Assembly: GCA_013396655.1 (NCBI GenBank)
Contig: WBMV01004890.1
Span: forward strand, 128,273 to 192,272
DNA: 64,000 bases
Direction: 5' to 3'
DNA from: Campylorhamphus procurvoides
Lineage: Eukaryota; Chordata; Aves; Passeriformes; Dendrocolaptidae
This document shows positions 59,748 to 64,000 of this stretch, piece after piece. The translations under genes were made by a program, and so were the position numbers. The first letter of the stretch is position 1. The number at the start of each line of letters is the position of its first letter. The notes beneath the pieces are model-generated. The model was not told where the DNA came from. It made no database searches and saw only the letters and a list, made by a program, of their open reading frames with translations.

Positions 59748-62700
59748 CCTAACTCATGCCATGACATCCCAAGGGAAATCTCCAGGCTTCCATGCTCTCC
59801 CTGCTTCCTTCCTGCTCCTTCAGCCTGAGGACTACAGAGAAAACCACGGCAGTTCAGTGATGGATGGGCAAAACCTTGACGTGTATCAGATGATCACCAC
59901 CCAGAGGTGGATGGGGACACAGTGGCCCTAAGCTCATCCTCTGGAATGGCATGTCACAAGTGTCTCTGGCTTTCTGCTTCCCATCAAACAGGGTGGCAGG
60001 GGCAGGATGGGGTGGGGGAACACAAGTTTTAGCCATTTTTTTCAAGTTCAGTATTCCTACAGTGACCACACGCTGTACATGAACAGCTTCCAGTCTAACA
60101 AGAAAATAAAAAAAAAACCAACCCAATGCTAAGGACTAATTGCTTAAGATAAAAACACCTCTTATCTACCAAATGATTTCCCTGACCCTTTGATGCATGG
60201 CAGTTCCCTGAATAAAAACGTGAGCTATTTACCCAGGGTGGGATTTTCATGAGGGCTGTAGGTGTGTCAAGGCAAGGTCAGTAAGGAGAGAGGGTGTTTC
60301 TTTTTATTTTGATTTTTTTTTCTTAAGGTCAACAGCTACAGCATGGAAAAGCTAGCAAGGAAATTTCCAGGCCCTCAGATTACCCTCCTGGTCTACAAGA
60401 GATGCAAGAAACTGAAAGTCAAACACAGGCTGAGAACAAATGTTCCAAGCTAAATATGTTAATCAATTAGATAATTGGAGTGAAAATGCTGCTCAGTGCC
60501 TCCGAAGAGGTTGGGAGAGGTTAGTGGGGAGAGACATGGCAAAGCTGCAGAGAGGACAGCTGTCCTCCATGAGGCACTGGGGTTATGTGGTGGTGAACAT
60601 TAAGACATGTCAGAAAATAATCATCTTTTCTTGAATTTGGGATTTCTAGGATCAAGCAAACGCACCTCCCAGGCCCTTCTCCAGAAGCATCTCCTAGGCC
60701 TCCATGTGAACCAGAGCTGCTCCTCAGCACTGGTCCCCCAGAGAGGTTTGCATTCTGGACCAGCAGCCAAATGGGTTCCTGCACTCTGCCTCCTCCACAC
60801 CTTCCAAAGGTGAGCTGCTTTCCACAGAGGGCTTTTTTTGGGATGGCCAAGCCCTCCACATGCACAGAGATCCCGCAGCACCAAGCCTGGGCAAGGACTG
60901 CGACCACCACAGACCCTGCCTGTGGACCATCTCAGCTAAAACAACATGATGAAAGGCCAGACTCTTTCTCTGCACAGCCTGGAAAGAATCCCAGCAATTC
61001 CAGCGACGGCAGTCTCCCTGCCTGCCGTCTCCCGTGGATTTTCAGCACAAATGCCTGCTCGACACCCCACACGAGCGAGCTATTTCAAACATTTTCAGCC
61101 CGTGTTGTTGTGTGCTGAGGTAGAGCTGGGCGTGAAGAAATCACTCATTGAGTTAACTCTGCTTTACTCGGCAAGTGGAACAAATTTCATCACCCCCTAC
61201 AAGTCCATTCTGTTTTCTATTTATACCGCAGCCATTTGGTGCAGGACTCAGGAGCAGCAGGAACAGGTGATGTAATGCACTGTACAAACAGCATTCTGTT
61301 CATACAGTGGGAAAATAAAGTGCATTCTCTCGGTTTCTTTGATCACGCTTAAAACAATCAGATTAGAAGTCACAGATAACCCAATACATGGAGAGATGAA
61401 AGGGCTCTGGAGAAATAAATCACCCAAAGTTAGATATTAAGCAAGATTTCTCTCTCAACAATCAACTTATCTGCGGAGAGAGGAGGAATGACCATGTGGT
61501 TTCAAAATCCTGCCAGGCATTTTATTTATTTTTATAATACCATAAAGCTACTCCACCCACTTTTTCAGAATGAACGTTGCATTACACAACACATCAAAGG
61601 GACTTTATGGCCTAAATTAAGCAATAAAATAGTTGAGATTGTGCGTTATGCTGAAAATTGGCCTGCTCCTGGTGCCTGTGAGATGGGAGACGAAGGCTGT
61701 GTGTTCAGAGCACCTGAAGAAAGCTCGGGGCAGCGTGGCCTGAGGTATCAAAGTGTGTGGCACTTGCATTTAATAGCCCAAAGTGAAGTTTGAGGCTGTT
61801 GGTGCCCATCGTAACCCTCTCTTACCCAGGGGATGGTACCAACCCAAGGCACGGCATGGGATAGCTGGGATACAGTTAATAGGATGTGGCACTTCTCATC
61901 CATAACCTTTCAGGTATATTTTATAGGCAAAGTTCTGCTGGAAGCTGTGGGCTTCATAGATGCGGTTCCCCAGCTTTGGGAAAACCCAAGAAGAAAGGAG
62001 TTAGTGGGTCTGAAGCACAGCTTCACTTCCCACAATCTGGCCTCTCCCACCTTGACCAAAATGACACAAAAAACAGAGGGAATTAAAGCCTCTCTTCAAA
62101 CAGTTTCTGCCTTGCATGCATTTTGAATTGAAAAATAAGCAGAAGTTGGGATACCTAAGAGTGGTGTGTTGGTGCTAAGTGTTTATTTTCCAGCTCTGCC
62201 TCATGTCCTTACGCAGAGAGGTGAGAAATGAGAGGGTATCAAGAGAGGAGAAAGTTGGCAGATGCCATCGCTCTGGAGCGGAGCAGGGACTAGGCAGAGT
62301 TTCCATTAGAGCAGCTTGGGAGGCACAAGAAAAGTCAGCTTGCAATGACACATGAGCTGGTGGGACCCACACTGTAGTGCGTGTGTGTGTCCTTTCCTTC
62401 CCTCTCTCAAAACTGGGTTCGAAAAAAAGAAAGGTTTAATTAATTTGAGCCCTATCATGATTTTCTGTGGCCTGACTCATAGCGTTTGATCTCCCAAGGC
62501 TGGCGAGGTGTTTGAGCCTGCCCTCGGAGCCCCCGGCACTCCAGCCAAGCACCAACAATGACTAGACAGACTTCAGTGCCACTCCTTCCATCTATCAATA
62601 GAGTCACTGTTGGGCGAGCTGACTCACCGCTCTCCCTGAGAACTGTTCGGCACCGGTTCGCCATCAAAAGAGCAAAAATAAAACCAAATAATTCGATGTT

Positions 62701-62910
62701 TGCGGAGAGTTAGTTGAGCAAGAAGAGGGTTTTTATTCTAAGGTTTTGTTTTTAGGAGGTCCCTCCAAAGAAAGCTTGTGCTGCTGCTTTGGCGTGGCAG
62801 AATTGGCCAGGAGCTCCTGGAGGACACACTCCAGTGGTTTTTGCGTCTAAGTCGTGCTCCAAAGGCACAGTGAGGAGGATACTGAAACCTACAGACTGCG
62901 TGGAAGGAAA

Positions 62911-62923
62911 ACACACACACACA
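62911..62923 (+). repeat. (AC)n microsatellite
   Basis: Six and a half AC units in the large AXIN1 intron, short but uninterrupted. Confidence 0.85.
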
Positions 62924-64000
62924 AAAGTTCTGGAAACCCCAGGTATGGAAGAAGAGTTGGTCATAAACCAGCCTGCTTTGGCAGAGCATCTCACAGGGCT
63001 GCAGTGGGCAGTGAGAGGGCTTTCCATCTTCCCCTTGTGTCTCTCCACCCCCTTCTACAGAGTGTAAAGCCCAGATTGGCCGTGGCCATCTCTGTTGTGT
63101 TTTCCTCCACCGCTCCCGAGCGCCGCGCTTGGGTCAGCCCAGCCAAGGGTGGAGATAAAGGAGGGGTGAACGCACCCGGCCTGACACTTCTATTGCTGCT
63201 GTAAAACACAAAACCCACCCAGAACTACAAAGAATTTCCTGGTAACCTCTAAGTTCAATTAAGTAGTAATTTAATGTCCCGCCAAGGGCAGATGCAATTT
63301 GGGAAGATGATGATAACAAAAGCTTCGGCATGACTGAGCATAACACAGACCTAAAGAGAGATGAGTTTATGTTGCCCATGCAACATTCCCCCCAGCCACA
63401 TCATCCCAGCATCCCAGAGCTTCCCACCCATGCCCTGGTCCTAGAGGAATGCCAGCACAGTTGGGCCCAGGGTGGGCAGGCAGCAGATGGGACGTGAGGA
63501 CCAACTCCCTGAGCAGAGATGTCAGACTGGAGAGGACATGCTTTTAGTCTGCAGCAGATCCAAGTTTGTATGATACTGTTCTCTACAGCCAGGTATCATC
63601 CACATCAATGAGAACTGGGATTCCCAGGGACCATCACACACCGAGAGCTGGGATTCTCTGTCTCAACTGGATTCCTTCAGGCTGCTAGGCTTTAATTAAC
63701 TGACTTCTCTACGGTATTCATGAATGTCAGCAAGCTCTAAAATGTCTTCTGATTAACTGCATTTAAGCAATTAATTCTAAATCAGCCTATTCCTCCTGAA
63801 ACTTGATTCAATACAGCTGAATAAAGAGATGCCACTACCTTGCTAAGCAGACAGTAGCTGTCTGAAGAGTGTTTTAGCAAAGTACAAGCCAGACTTCTGC
63901 ACATCAAGACAATATTTAAGATTTCTGGATTCTTTGAAGGCCTCCAGGACTTTATAGGAGGGACCAGTCCCAGGACAAACAGGTCACCTGATGCAATTAC

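Larger units (their letters stand above)
40691..64000 (-). other. AXIN1: AXIN1 large intron, at least 23.3 kb, open at right edge
   Basis: No frame on either strand resembles the RGS exon (which should be one open stretch of nearly 300 codons) or any other known protein; the longest frames here, about 190 codons or less, have no domain. The interval holds an 18-bp tandem duplication, an (AT)n tract, an (AC)n tract and a 14-bp perfect hairpin, annotated separately. Composition is A/T-moderate and low in CpG, unlike the first 13 kb. No tRNA, rRNA or other RNA gene was recognised. Confidence 0.75.

Noticed and set aside
1..64000. CRISPR arrays, operons, prophage or other prokaryotic systems.
   Set aside because: The window is spliced vertebrate DNA; none of the repeats has the regular repeat-spacer structure of a CRISPR array.

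Overview
This window is nuclear genomic DNA from a bird. Three lines of evidence support that: spliced genes with GT-AG introns, CR1 LINE remnants (one keeps the CR1 3' end and its 8-bp terminal repeat), and AXIN1 coding sequence that reads like avian AXIN1. The species cannot be fixed from sequence alone. The gene order ARHGDIG - PDIA2 - AXIN1 matches the vertebrate block known from human 16p13.3.

Layout. Positions 1-3516 (+) hold ARHGDIG (Rho GDP-dissociation inhibitor gamma) in six coding exons; the window edge cuts the first. Positions 5794-8942 (+) hold PDIA2 (pancreatic-type protein disulfide isomerase) in eleven exons with two thioredoxin active sites and a C-terminal RDEL. This 9-kb part is GC-rich and compact, with introns mostly of 70-400 bp in PDIA2. 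Positions about 9640-40690 (-) hold the last eight coding exons of AXIN1, from just downstream of the RGS exon to the DIX domain and stop codon. Positions 40691-64000 look like one large AXIN1 intron. No RGS exon or other gene was recognised there, so the AXIN1 N-terminal half must lie beyond the right edge. PDIA2 and AXIN1 converge, with about 0.65 kb between their probable 3' ends.

The main structural anomaly is between 2874 and 6635. A 1478-bp block (2874-4351) recurs at 4574-6051, and a 102-bp block (4353-4454) recurs at 6534-6635. Single N characters sit exactly at the joins (4352, 4573, 6636). The pattern fits four contigs with unmerged overlaps, two of them swapped, better than a biological duplication. 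Collapsing them gives one ordinary ARHGDIG-PDIA2 locus.

Functionally the three genes are neighbours, not a pathway: ARHGDIG controls Rho-family GTPase membrane cycling, PDIA2 folds secretory proteins in the ER, and AXIN1 scaffolds the beta-catenin destruction complex in Wnt signalling. I found no previously undescribed system. The items most worth a second look are the assembly artefact, a possible internal ARHGDIG start, the CSHC active site in PDIA2, weak splice donors in AXIN1 and PDIA2, and several small repeats and hairpins.
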